DNA of 64,000 bases, taken from positions 1-64,000 of the forward strand of contig CAXXFQ010000019.1 in the NCBI GenBank assembly GCA_963674475.2, read 5' to 3'. Shown in pieces: positions 26,251 through 35,800 of this stretch. The notes under the pieces were generated by a model, which saw only the letters and a program-made list of their open reading frames with translations, made no database searches and was not told the DNA's origin. This DNA comes from CAXXFQ01 sp963674475 (GTDB lineage: Bacteria; Planctomycetota; Planctomycetia; Pirellulales; Thermoguttaceae). A program made the position numbers and the translations under genes. Each line of letters begins with the position of its first letter. Position 1 is the stretch's first letter.

Positions 26251-28884
26251 CTAGTCGCGGGAGGCCCAGCTCCCCTGGCCGCCGCGTTCCCACGCGAATT
26301 CGTCGTTCGACTCGACCGCGCCGATGTCCGGCGCGATGCCGTTCCAGGGCAGGTGCACGCCCGCCCCCGCATCGAACGACACCGGCTCAGCCAGCTCGAT
26401 CCCCGACTCGGTCAGCGCCACGGCGATCACCCGCCCGACGCCTTCGATCTGGATCTCGTCACCCGCCCGCAGGAAGCGGCGCGGGTCGTCGTCCACCGGC
26501 ACGAGCAGGCCTTCCTGCCCGGCGGTGGTGGTCCGCAGGACGAAGGTCCCGCGATCGACCGAGGTGGTGTCCCGATCGGCGAGGCCGGGAGCGAGGTTGT
26601 CCTGGAACTGCCGCTGGATGTACTCGAGCGTGGGCATGATCCCGCGCACGTCGTCCAAGCCGTAGCCCCCCTGCCAGGACGTGTCGATGGCGGCCCGGGA
26701 GTTGGTAAACGACGGGTCCTGGCGAATCGAGTGTTCGTCATTCTCCGGCACTTGCCGCCCGGAGGCGTCCGCCCAGTTGTTGTAGTCCGCGGTCTTGGCT
26801 TCGTTGCCGCGGTAGAGGTCGTTCTCGGCGTTGCCCCAGGAGAGGTTGTTGTAGAGCGTCGCCGCGTGGCCGGCCGCTCCCACGGACATGCCATACTGCC
26901 CCTGGTTGCCGTACGCGGTGTTGTTGTAGAACACCCCGTCGATGCCGTCCCGGGGGTCGATGCCGTTGGTGAGGTTGTCGGCGGCGATGCAGTAGCGGGC
27001 CAGCATACGCCGCATCTGCCGCAGCGGATCGTCCTCGTTCTGGTCGTTGCCGATCTTGTAGCCGCTGCCGTCGCCGTCCTCCAGGCCGAGGTCGTTGTGC
27101 AAAAAGGCGATGCACGACGTGACACTGCAGTCGCGCGAGTGGCTCATGTCCCAGCCGTCGTCGGTGTTGCCCCAGGCGACGCAGCGGAAGAAGTCCACCC
27201 GATCGCTGCCGTGGCGGGCGACGCTGGTCTGGAAGCCGTCGGCGTTCTCCGGGAAGATCGGCTCGAAGTCGCTGGTGACGCCGTTGCGATAGGAGAGACA
27301 GTCCTCGAAGCGCACGTCCGTCGCCCGCCGGGCCGCGAACCCGGAGTAGCAATGCCTCGCCGCACACCGCCGCACCAGCAGGTTGCTGGCGTAATCATAC
27401 TTCAGGCCGCCCGATTCTGCGGCGTTGGGATTCCGGCCACAGTCCTCGACGAGGCAGTCCTCGATGAGGATGTTCGACCCGCTCACCAGGATGCCCTCGC
27501 GGAAGGCCCGGCGAACCACCAGGCCCGCCAGCTCGATGTGGGCAACATCCTCGTCCAGGTAGATGCATCGGCGCCGGCCGTTGTCGCTGCTGCTGAGCAC
27601 CGCCTCGCCGTCGAGAACAACCTGCTCGTCGGCGTAGTTCTGGAAGCGGATCGGTGCCGACGCGGTGCCGCTGTTGGTCACCTCAAGCACGGGCTCCCAG
27701 AAGCTGGTGCCGGCCGCCAGGTAGACGCCCGCGCGGATCAGCACCGTATCGCCCGGCTCGGTCACGTCCGCAGCCGTCTGAACGCTGGCGAAGGGATGGT
27801 CGAAGTCGCCCACCGGCGCCGTCAGGTCATAGCCGGCCTGCAGGTCGCCGTCGTCGTCGACGTACCAGTTGCGGAAGGCGGTGAAGTTCTGCTCCGCCAG
27901 GTCGGTGTCCGCTTCGGCGATCTTGCGCTCGACCGGAGCGAAACGATGGTTAACGTCGGCCACGAGTCGGCCCGACCAGCCGATGGGCACCTGCACGAGG
28001 AAGGCGCCCTGCGCGTCGGAAACCGCCTCCAGGTCCGCACCCTCCCAGTCGCCGTGGCCGACGAACGCGATGGGCACGTCCGGATAGACCACGCCGGCGT
28101 GGTCGCGGATAACGCCCTGCACGTAGTAGCCCGCGAGGCAGGTGTCGGTGTCCTCGAGACACAGCTCACCCGTACCACAGGGATCGCCCGGCGAGACGCA
28201 CGCCCCGCCGGAGCAATACTCCGCCCCGTTGCAGAACACGCCGTCGTCGCAGAGGCCGGCGTCGTTGGGCTCGAAGACGCAGCCCTGTTCGGGATCGCAC
28301 TCGTCGATGGTGCAGGGATTGTCGTCGGCGCACAGCAACGGCTCGCCGGCTATGCACTCGCCGGCGACGCAGCGCTCGACACCGTTGCACAGGTCGCCGT
28401 CGTCACAGTCGCCGTCTCGGGCGCACTCGGCGGCAACGACCGGCGGGGTCTCATTGTCGTTCTCGTTGGCGTTAAGGTTGGCGTTCGCATTGCCGTTGGC
28501 GTTGCTGTTCGCCGCCGGCGGGAACTGCGCGCCGCCGGACAAGCCGGATCCCGGCCCGCTGGTGCGGCAGCCGGCCGGTCCCACCGTACAGGTGGCGGTG
28601 AGCAGCACCGCGGTCGCGGCGACGCGCAAGGACGCCGCCGGCCCGCCCGGCAGGAGCCTGGCGCGCTGGCCCGGGTGTGGTTTCGCTGGTTGACGCCGGA
28701 ACATCAGCTCGTCCGTCTGCGGTGTAACGACTCCGTCCGTTTCATGTAGATCGGCCGCCTCGGCCCCTGAGCCGAGGTCTTGTTGAACCAGGCCCGGACT
28801 GCTCACAACCGGCCCCTCCTCAGGAGCCAGCAGACCGGGCGCCACCACCGGCATGACCACCAGTAGCGCCAGGGATGATAGCAT
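26251..28884 (-). CDS. Secreted right-handed beta-helix lipoprotein with Cys-rich and Asn-rich regions
   Basis: An ATG at 28884 has GGAGGGG upstream and a hydrophobic start. An ATG at 28704 would instead give a lipoprotein signal ending GPAGC. The good ribosome site favours the first, the domain logic the second. Beyond the signal come an Asn-rich linker (residues 126-144) and a Cys-rich region (about 153-245) with two CDDG..CNG..C modules. A carboxypeptidase-regulatory-like segment (VQGVIRDHAGVVYPDVPIAF) follows, then a long beta-helix (DTVLIRAGVYLAAG, NILIEDCLVEDC, VDFFRCVAWGN). Such proteins often bind or cleave polysaccharides outside the cell; no lyase catalytic set is recognisable. Confidence 0.85.
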   Translation of the reverse strand: MLSSLALLVVMPVVAPGLLAPEEGPVVSSPGLVQQDLGSGAEAADLHETDGVVTPQTDELMFRRQPAKPHPGQRARLLPGGPAASLRVAATAVLLTATCTVGPAGCRTSGPGSGLSGGAQFPPAANSNANGNANANLNANENDNETPPVVAAECARDGDCDDGDLCNGVERCVAGECIAGEPLLCADDNPCTIDECDPEQGCVFEPNDAGLCDDGVFCNGAEYCSGGACVSPGDPCGTGELCLEDTDTCLAGYYVQGVIRDHAGVVYPDVPIAFVGHGDWEGADLEAVSDAQGAFLVQVPIGWSGRLVADVNHRFAPVERKIAEADTDLAEQNFTAFRNWYVDDDGDLQAGYDLTAPVGDFDHPFASVQTAADVTEPGDTVLIRAGVYLAAGTSFWEPVLEVTNSGTASAPIRFQNYADEQVVLDGEAVLSSSDNGRRRCIYLDEDVAHIELAGLVVRRAFREGILVSGSNILIEDCLVEDCGRNPNAAESGGLKYDYASNLLVRRCAARHCYSGFAARRATDVRFEDCLSYRNGVTSDFEPIFPENADGFQTSVARHGSDRVDFFRCVAWGNTDDGWDMSHSRDCSVTSCIAFLHNDLGLEDGDGSGYKIGNDQNEDDPLRQMRRMLARYCIAADNLTNGIDPRDGIDGVFYNNTAYGNQGQYGMSVGAAGHAATLYNNLSWGNAENDLYRGNEAKTADYNNWADASGRQVPENDEHSIRQDPSFTNSRAAIDTSWQGGYGLDDVRGIMPTLEYIQRQFQDNLAPGLADRDTTSVDRGTFVLRTTTAGQEGLLVPVDDDPRRFLRAGDEIQIEGVGRVIAVALTESGIELAEPVSFDAGAGVHLPWNGIAPDIGAVESNDEFAWERGGQGSWASRD
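28453..28509 (-). repeat. Asn-rich linker-coding repeat
   Basis: The codons alternate AAC with small or polar residues (NxNxN pattern). They form a low-complexity linker between the membrane anchor and the Cys-rich region of the beta-helix lipoprotein. The same style of linker occurs in the RHS lipoprotein. Confidence 0.8.
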
Positions 28885-29227
28885 CAGTTGTGTTTCCCCT
28901 CCAAGGCAGTGGCGCGCGCCGACGCGACCACTCGCCCCAGCTGTCCAATCCCAGCCGAGACGAACTCCGTGGCCAGACGCCCGCGCGGGCTCATGGTCGT
29001 GAAGGCTTGCGCCTAAGTGTTATCGGTCATACGTACTCCCCAGTAAGGGCTCGGGTGCTTACGCGTGCATACGCCAAGCGTACGATTCAGCGGTCGACGC
29101 CGCGGAACGCCCCGGCAGCGGCACTGGGCCGGCCGGGGGCGCGGTATCGGACCGGCTCCGCGGCGGCGCGCCTCAACGCCGCTCCAGATTGACCGCGCCC
29201 AGCTGGACAGCCGGAGGCTGACGCGTG
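28885..29227. other. Divergent intergenic region between beta-helix gene and epsI
   Basis: The region is 343 bases. It must contain promoters for both directions. A TTATCGG heptamer at 29020-29026 matches copies in other gaps. I see no clear sigma-70 match, and no RNA gene. Confidence 0.4.
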
Positions 29228-30067
29228 ATGCACCGATATAGCTTTACGATGGGTTCGCCGCGCTCCACCGCTCGCTTGACGTCCACTACCCACCCCCCCG
29301 CAACTGCGGGCCGGCCTGGGTATCGGTCGTCCGCGCGCACGGCGGCGGTGCTCGTCGGGGCGGCGCTGTTGCTGCTCAGCGGCCTAGCGTATCGCGGGCT
29401 GGCGGCGCGGTTCGCCGCGCTGACCGGGACCGTGCCGTTGCCGCTGGGAACGCTGGAGGGGTTGCCGTTGCAGATCGGGGAGTGGTCCGGGGAGATCGTG
29501 CCGCTGCCGCCGCGCATCGTGGAGGCGACCGATACCGACGACCACCTCAGCCGGCTGTATACACCGGCGCCCCCGGCGGAGCCGGTGTCGCTCTACATCG
29601 CCTACGGCGTGCACTTTCGCGACCTGATGCCGCACCGGCCGGAAGTGTGTTATCCCGCCTCGGGCTGGCAGCGGGAGAGCGGTGAGATCGTGCAGGTAGA
29701 CCGGGCGTCCGGTCCGCCCGTCTCGGCGCAGCTGCAGGTGTTTGGCCGGGCCGGCCTGGACCCGGCGCGGATCACCGTGCTCAGCTACTACGACGTCAGC
29801 GGCTCGCTCTCGGCGGACATCTCCCAACTGCGGAGCTTGACCGGCGCGCTCACCACCCGCCTGCGCTACGTCGCCCAGGTGCAGATCAGCGCGACCAGCT
29901 GGACCGGCGAACGAGCGCGCAGCCGGGCTGCGGTGCTGGCGTTCGCCGAGTCGGCGGTGCCGGCGATCGAGACCTTCATGGCTGAGGTCGTCGACAAGCA
30001 TGATCCCACCGCCCCCGCCGGCAGCAAGGCAACCGCCGCTGCGCACTCGCCGGAGGCCACGCCATGA
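29228..30067 (+). CDS. epsI: EpsI family exosortase-associated protein
   Basis: ATG at 29228 (or GTG at 29225) with GGAGG at 29213-29217. One N-terminal membrane helix at about 40-60 is followed by a periplasmic domain. It has the EpsI signatures LPLQIGEWSGEIVPLP, YIAYGVHFRDLMPHRPEVCY and the PASGW that follows. EpsI occurs with exosortases in EPS loci, as a fused domain or as a separate gene. Its exact role is not established, but it is thought to assist sorting or EPS assembly. Its stop overlaps the exosortase start, so the two are co-translated. Confidence 0.92.
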   Translation: MHRYSFTMGSPRSTARLTSTTHPPATAGRPGYRSSARTAAVLVGAALLLLSGLAYRGLAARFAALTGTVPLPLGTLEGLPLQIGEWSGEIVPLPPRIVEATDTDDHLSRLYTPAPPAEPVSLYIAYGVHFRDLMPHRPEVCYPASGWQRESGEIVQVDRASGPPVSAQLQVFGRAGLDPARITVLSYYDVSGSLSADISQLRSLTGALTTRLRYVAQVQISATSWTGERARSRAAVLAFAESAVPAIETFMAEVVDKHDPTAPAGSKATAAAHSPEATP

Positions 30068-30990
30068 CCTCCGCCCGCGGCGCCGCCCACTCCGCCCGAG
30101 CCGATACCCGCGCCGACGCGCGGACCGCGCGGGCCAGCTCCGGCTGGCTGGCGGCGGTGGGTCTGACCGCTGTGGCGGTGTGGTCGTACTGGCCGACGCT
30201 GCTCCGGCTGTTTGACGACTGGCAGCACGACGACAACTACTCGGTGGGGCAGCTCGTTCCGCTGGTGGCGCTCTACCTGGTATGGACCGAGCGGGCTCGG
30301 CTCGCGGCGGCGCGCAGCGGGCCCTGCTGGTGGGGGGCGGCCGTCGTGGTGGCTGCCCAGCTGCTGCGCGGCGCGGGGCTGGTGCTGTTCTACGAATCAC
30401 TCGAACGCTATGCCCTGGTACTCACCGTCGTCGGCCTGGTGCTGCTGGTCGCGGGCCGGAAGGTCGCGTGGCAGCTGCGGTGGGTACTGCTGTTTCTGCT
30501 GTTGGCCGTGCCGCTTCCGGGCCGGGTGCACAACCTGATCTCCAGCCCACTGCAGAACATCGCCACGTCCGGCGCGGTGGCGACCCTCGAACTGGCGGGC
30601 GTCACCGTCGTGCAGGAGGGCCACATCCTGCTGCTCAACGACCACACGCGGGTGGCGGTGGCGGAGGCGTGCAGCGGCCTGCGGATGCTCACCGCCTTCG
30701 TGGTGGTGGCAGCCACCCTGGCGTTTCTGGTTCGCCGGCCCGGCTGGCAACGGGCGGTGCTCGTCGTCTCGAGCATCCCGGTGGCGATCATCTGCAACCT
30801 GGCGAGGCTGGTAGCGACGGCGGTGCTGTTCTTGTTGGTCAGCGGGGAGACGGCCGAGCGGTTCTTCCACGACTTCGCCGGCCTGGTCATGATGCCGCTC
30901 GCAGTGCTGCTCATGCTGGTCGAGCTGTGGGTGCTGGCCCAGCTGGTGCAGCCCGCGTCCGTCGCCCGGCCCGCCCCCCGGCGCCGATAA
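30064..30990 (+). CDS. xrt: Exosortase (transpeptidase-like sorting enzyme)
   Basis: The ATG overlaps the epsI stop. The 308-residue integral membrane protein has about eight helices. The exosortase catalytic set is complete: Cys203 in VAEACSGLRML, Arg248 in IICNLARLVATAV and His269 in FFHDFAGLVMMP. By analogy with sortases it recognises the C-terminal PEP-CTERM-like tail of exported proteins, cleaves it and attaches the protein to an unknown acceptor. Likely substrates in this window are the proteins at 31907 and, less surely, 46135. The 5' neighbour is epsI and the 3' neighbour is a small exported protein. Confidence 0.95.
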   Translation: MTSARGAAHSARADTRADARTARASSGWLAAVGLTAVAVWSYWPTLLRLFDDWQHDDNYSVGQLVPLVALYLVWTERARLAAARSGPCWWGAAVVVAAQLLRGAGLVLFYESLERYALVLTVVGLVLLVAGRKVAWQLRWVLLFLLLAVPLPGRVHNLISSPLQNIATSGAVATLELAGVTVVQEGHILLLNDHTRVAVAEACSGLRMLTAFVVVAATLAFLVRRPGWQRAVLVVSSIPVAIICNLARLVATAVLFLLVSGETAERFFHDFAGLVMMPLAVLLMLVELWVLAQLVQPASVARPAPRRR

Positions 30991-31236
30991 CGCCGGCGTC
31001 ATTCTTGTCCGATAATCTCCGGTTTGAGGCCGCTTGGGGTGTCGCGCTGCGCCCGCGTTGGCGCGCCGCCCGACCGATAACCCTGTAGATTACCGGCCCC
31101 GCAATCATAGTTGGTTTCGAGGTGCCAAGTTGTTGACATTGTTAGAGTTACGGAAGTACAATGCCATGACGCCGAGGCGGATGCATTGCGCTGGGTCACC
31201 AGGGGTGTAGCCGCCCGGCGGGGAGTGAAGATCGGT
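30991..31236. other. Regulatory gap downstream of exosortase
   Basis: This 246-base region holds two copies of CCGATAA (31009-31015 and 31074-31080); a third overlaps the exosortase stop (30984-30990). Then comes a strong sigma-70-type promoter at 31133-31162. No terminator hairpin is obvious. Confidence 0.6.
31133..31162 (+). promoter_or_regulatory. Sigma-70-type promoter, TTGACA-N18-TACAAT
   Basis: A perfect -35 (31133-31138) and a near-consensus -10 (31157-31162) are separated by 18 bases in an otherwise GC-rich genome. The expected transcript start is near 31169, about 68 bases before the ATG at 31237. Confidence 0.75.
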
Positions 31237-31776
31237 ATGCGGAAGCTGGTTGGCATCTTGGTGCTTGTCGCGATCGTGCTGGGGGGAGCCGACTCCGCCC
31301 GGGCCGGCGCGCCGGCTGCGCCGAACGCCGCCGACCTGACCCGCCAGTTGGACGCCGCGGTGGTCGGCCAGCCCGCCGAAGTCGAGCTGGTCCAGCTGGC
31401 GAATGTCTCGGCCGAGTCGGCGCCCGCGCCGGCCGGCGCCGACGTGCAGACGGTTCCGCCGCTGCCGGGCAGTTTGAGTTTGTTCCTTTCCGCCTTGCTG
31501 AGCCTGGGTGCTTGGCAGGCGGTTCGCACCGCCGCGGACGGCCCGTGGGCCGCGTTACCCGAGTGGTACCACAGCGGTGCGCCCATCCAGATCGGCCACA
31601 CGGTCGTTTATGATCTTGCGCAGCCGACGCTGCTCGTTGCTGATCTGCCTGCTGAGCGGGTGGCGCTGGAGCGCCTGCTCTGTATCTCGCGGGCCCCGTT
31701 GGATCAGCCGCGCGTACCCGAGCGTACCGGCTGGAGCCGGCCCACCGCGCCCCGCGCCCCTCCCTGCAGCTGCTGA
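31237..31776 (+). CDS. Small exported protein with internal PLPGS-hydrophobic segment, next to exosortase
   Basis: The ATG at 31237 has GGGAG about 11 bases upstream. The 179 residues start with a clear signal peptide (MRKLVGILVLVAIVLGGADS, cleavage near ARA). At about 88-112 is PPLPGSLSLFLSALLSLGAW followed by QAVR. This resembles the Pro motif and helix of PEP-CTERM tails, but about 70 residues follow (LPEWYHSGAPIQIGHTVVY). I do not know a named family. It could be a type I membrane protein or a helper of the sorting system. The strong promoter at 31133 suggests separate, high expression. Confidence 0.72.
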   Translation: MRKLVGILVLVAIVLGGADSARAGAPAAPNAADLTRQLDAAVVGQPAEVELVQLANVSAESAPAPAGADVQTVPPLPGSLSLFLSALLSLGAWQAVRTAADGPWAALPEWYHSGAPIQIGHTVVYDLAQPTLLVADLPAERVALERLLCISRAPLDQPRVPERTGWSRPTAPRAPPCSC

Positions 31777-31906
31777 ATCTCACGCGACATGCACCGGCGA
31801 GCGCTGTGCGCCGCCACCCACGCAAGAGTGATTCAGTCGTTTCGTGATCGAAAGCATTACGCCGATGGCTTGCCGCGAGCAGCCTCGGCAGCAGGGAGAA
31901 AGAAAG

Positions 31907-32608
31907 ATGCGTCAGATTTACACGTATGCGTTGATCCTGACCCTCGCCTCGGTGATGTGCACCGTGGCGGAGGCCGGTATGCAGGTGAAGTTGTTCGACG
32001 GCCCGGGCACCATCCAGGGCGGCGAGTTCCTGGCGGAGTCGGTCGGCTCGACGGACATCCCGTTCGTGTCGAACATCGTGCGGGCCCACGACTTCCCGAC
32101 CTTCTGCATGGAGAAGAACGAGACCGTCAACTTCAACCGCAAGTACGACGTCATCATCAACACGGCGGCCGTCAGCGGCGGCGTGAGCGGTGGCAACCCG
32201 GATCCGCTGGATCCGATGACCGCCTACCTCTACTCGACCTTCGTGGACGGCAACCTCGCGGGTTATGACTACTACGACAACGGTGGCGCTCAGGTCGCCT
32301 CGGCGAACGAGCTGCAGGAAGTCATCTGGTACATCGAGGGCGAGTGGACGCAGCTCGATGGCCAGGCGCTGACCTGGTACAACGACGCCCAGACGGCCGT
32401 CGCCGTCGGCGGCAGCTGGTACAACACCTGGGGCGCCAACAGCATCGGCGATGTCCGCATCCTGAACCTCTACGACGAGGGCTTCGCGGGCGATGCCTCC
32501 CACAACCGCCAGGACCAGTTGGTCCGCGTCGTGCCGGCGCCGGGCGCCGTCCTGCTGGGCGGTCTGGGCCTGGCTTGCGTCGGTTGGCTGAAGCGCCGCA
32601 CGGCCTAG
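31907..32608 (+). CDS. Exported protein with VPAPGA-type C-terminal sorting signal
   Basis: ATG at 31907 behind AGGGAGAAAG; an upstream ATG at 31844 lacks this. The 233 residues have a signal peptide (RQIYTYALILTLASVMCTVA). The extracellular body includes FCMEKNETVNF and a WYIEGEW region. The last 25 residues read VPAPGAVLLGGLGLACVGWL then KRRTA. That is the PEP-CTERM arrangement: a Pro motif, a helix and a basic cluster. It is the prime exosortase substrate here. The body resembles secreted planctomycete proteins of unknown function. A strong hairpin terminator follows. Confidence 0.9.
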   Translation: MRQIYTYALILTLASVMCTVAEAGMQVKLFDGPGTIQGGEFLAESVGSTDIPFVSNIVRAHDFPTFCMEKNETVNFNRKYDVIINTAAVSGGVSGGNPDPLDPMTAYLYSTFVDGNLAGYDYYDNGGAQVASANELQEVIWYIEGEWTQLDGQALTWYNDAQTAVAVGGSWYNTWGANSIGDVRILNLYDEGFAGDASHNRQDQLVRVVPAPGAVLLGGLGLACVGWLKRRTA

Positions 32609-32641
32609 TCGACCGCGCTGAGGACAAACCATCATGCGGAG

Positions 32642-32681
32642 CGGGGCGCCGGGAGCAGTGGCTCTGGGCGCCCCGTTTCTT
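32642..32681 (+). terminator. Rho-independent terminator
   Basis: An inverted repeat (CGGGGCGCC with GGCGCCCCG, plus inner GAGC/GCTC) is followed by TTTCTT. It ends the exosortase and sorting-substrate group. Confidence 0.75.
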
Positions 32682-32812
32682 GCCGTCCCGCCCCCACCCT
32701 CAAGCCCCCCCACCAGCCCGACGACACATATATATAGTGTTCCCCAAGGGGTCGAGCGAATGGGCCGGCCCCGGCGGTTATCGGACGTTCTCGCACGACA
32801 GGACCACGGGCC

Positions 32813-35800
32813 ATGGACAGGCAGCACCCGGCGAAGATCAACGTCAAGGCGGTCGTCATCCTGCTGGTCGTCGGGATCGGCTTGATGGCGGGGGCGGTGG
32901 CCGGCTACAAGGTGCGCAAGCGGATGGTTGCCCACGAGGCGCTGGCGGCGGCCCGAACCGCCGATCAGCAAGCCGACTGGCCAACCGCCCGCCGGCAGTA
33001 TCGCCTCTACCTCTCCAAGTACCCCGACGACGAAGACGCCCTGGCCCGGTATGCCGAGGTCAGCTTGGCCGGCGCGCCGCGGGACGACGTACCGGTCGGC
33101 GCCGCCATCGGCGCCTACCGCCGACTGCTACGTCACCGGCCCGGCGACGAAGACATCTGCCACCGCCTCATTCGACTGTACGCGCGGGTGGGCGACTGGG
33201 AGGAAGTGCTCTACATCGGCCGGTCCCGGCTGGCTGCCCACGCCGGCGACACCTATGCCAGCCTGTGGCAGGCCCGGGCACTCTACGCCTTGAACCGGCA
33301 CGACGCCGCCCGCGAGGCAGCCTTGCAGCTGGTCGACGCCGGGGCGGACTGCCCCGAGGCGTACCTGATGTTGTGCGGGCTGGTCCTGCATGAAGACGCC
33401 GAGGCGAACCTGCCCCAGGCGCTGGACTGGCTGAACCGCGGGCTGCAACGGTATCCCGAGGCGGCGGCGCTGCGGACGCGGCGGGCCTGGCTGGAGCGCG
33501 TCGGTTTCGACGACCTGGAGGCCGCCCGACAGGACCTGCAACGGGCGACCGCCGACGCAGGCGAAGACCTCGACGCGTTGCTCGCGCTGGGGCGGGAATG
33601 GCTCGATCTCAACGAGCCGGACGCGGCGGACGACGTGTTGCGGCGGGCCGAGGCCCTGCCGCTGCCGGCGCACGCCGAGGCCGCCACCACGCCGGAATTG
33701 CTCGACCTCCAGCGCCAGCGCCTGCGGGCGGAAGTCTATCTGCAGCAGGGCGCCGCCGAGGCGGGGAGCGCCTGGATGGAGCAAGTCCTGGCCGGCGCCT
33801 CGGACGCAGGCCGGCGTGCGCTGCTGCCCTGGGCGACTCGGCTCTACGCGGCGGCGGGTCGCATCGAGCCCGCCCGGGCGAGTCTGGCAGCGTTCACTGA
33901 GCTGCTGGCTGGCAATGCGGAGCTGGCCAGCGCGTTCGGCGAGGAGCGTTCGTTGCTCGCGGCCCAGGTCGCCGAGGCGGCCCACGAGCCTTACCAGGTG
34001 ATCAACGCGCTCGAGCCGATGGTCGAGCGCGATCCCGATCTCGCGGCCGGCTGGGCGCTGCTCGCCCGCGCGTACGACCAGTCGGGCCAGCGGGCCCGCA
34101 GCCTGCAGGCTTGGTCGCGCTACGCCGAGTTGAAGCCGGGCGACCTGGCCACGCAGCTGCACCTGGCGCGAGCCCTGCGGTGGCGCGATCCGCAGCAGGC
34201 GGTGCGCCACGCGGTGCAAGCGGAACACCTGGCCCCGGACCAGCTCGAACCCACGCTCGCCCGCGTGGAAGCGCAGTTCAGCGCCTTGGTGCAGGGCAGT
34301 GGGGGCATGGGGGCGCGGACGGCACTGGCGTTGGAGGTGGACGCTCTGCGCGGTGCGCACCCGCAAGAGCCCCGGCTGGCGGCCTTGCAGGCGAAGCTGC
34401 AGAGTGACGAGCCGGCGGCCGCGGCCCAGGCACTCGCCATGCTGGAAGAGGCCATCGCCTCGGGCGACAACCCGGTCGAGGCAGCCTGGCAACTCGCGCG
34501 GTACTACCGCGCGCAGCACGAGTGGTCACAGGGCGTCAAGGTCTGCGAGCAGGCGCTGGCCCGCGAGCCGGGGTCGGTGGTGCTGATCGTGTTGCGCGCC
34601 CAGCTGCAGGACCAAGCCGGCCAGACCGACGCCGCTTGCGCCGCGCTGCAACAGGCCGCCGGCAAGCTGGACCCGCCCGCCCGGTGGTGGGCGCAGGTCG
34701 CGCACGTGCAGCTGCTGCTGGCGCATGAGCAGGTCGAGGCGGGCCGGGCGCTGTTCGAGCCGCTCACCGCCGAGTTGGCCGACGCCGCCGAGGCGGAGAC
34801 GACAACGCCGAGCCCTGACCTGATCGACGTGCAGTTGGCGCTGGCGACCGTCGCGCGCTCGGCCGGCTGGCTGGACGAGGGACGGGCGCTGCTGGAAAGC
34901 GTGGCGAAGGCGCAGCCTCAGCAGGTCGCTGCCCGCCTCGCGCTCTTGCATTGGCCGGGCGTCGCGGAGCAGCCCGAACGGGCGCAGCAACTCGTCGGCG
35001 AACTGAAGCAGATCGAGGGCGAGCGGGGCGTGCAGTGGCGCGTCGCACAGGCGGAGCTGTGGCTGCAGCAGGGGAACGTGGAGCAGCGCGTCACGCAGTT
35101 CGAGACGCTGCTCGAAGGGCTGGCGCGGGCGCATCCGGAACTGCCCGGGCCGGTGCTCGCCTTGGGCGAGGTCTATGAGCGCACCGGCGCGGTCGCCGCC
35201 GCCATCGCGCTCTACCAGCGGTCGGTGGAGGTGGAGCCGGGGAATCTGGTCGTGACCAGTCGGCTCCTGTCGCTGCTGCGGCAGCAGGGCCGGTTCGCCG
35301 AGGTGGACCAGCTGCTACGCCGCTGGCAGCAGGCGCCGACTGCGCTCGGCGCGCAGCGCGTCAACGCCGCCTTGGGGCGGGAGGACTACGACCAGGCGCT
35401 GTTCGAGCTGCGCCAGCGAGCCGCCGCCGATCCGCACGACGTCAGCACCCGGCTGGTGCTGGCCTGGTGGACCTTCCAACTGCACGGCGACCTGGACGAG
35501 GCCTTGCGCTGGCTGAACGAAGCGCGGGTCCGGGCGCCGGAGCTGCGGGCGATCACCGACCTCGAGGTCCGCTTGCGGCACGCCGCCGGCCAGAGCGACA
35601 CCGCGATGGCACTGCTCGACCAGGTGGTCGCCGAGCGTGACGACTTCGACGCCTATCATCAGCGGGCGGAGTACTTGACGCTGCTGCAGCGTTTCGCCGA
35701 CGCGGAGCGTGACTATCGCCATCTGACGGAGTTTCCCGCCTCCGCCGGCCGTGGTTGGGCGGCGTTGGGGGGGTTCTACTTGCGTCGCGGCCAGCTCGAC

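Noticed and set aside
26233..28749. 838-residue rightward frame opposite the beta-helix gene
   Set aside because: Antisense shadow with no motif or ribosome site; the minus strand has the signal, Cys modules and beta-helix.
31237..31776. Calling this protein a PEP-CTERM exosortase substrate
   Set aside because: The Pro-motif-plus-helix segment is internal, not at the C-terminus, so it does not meet the definition; reported as a finding instead.
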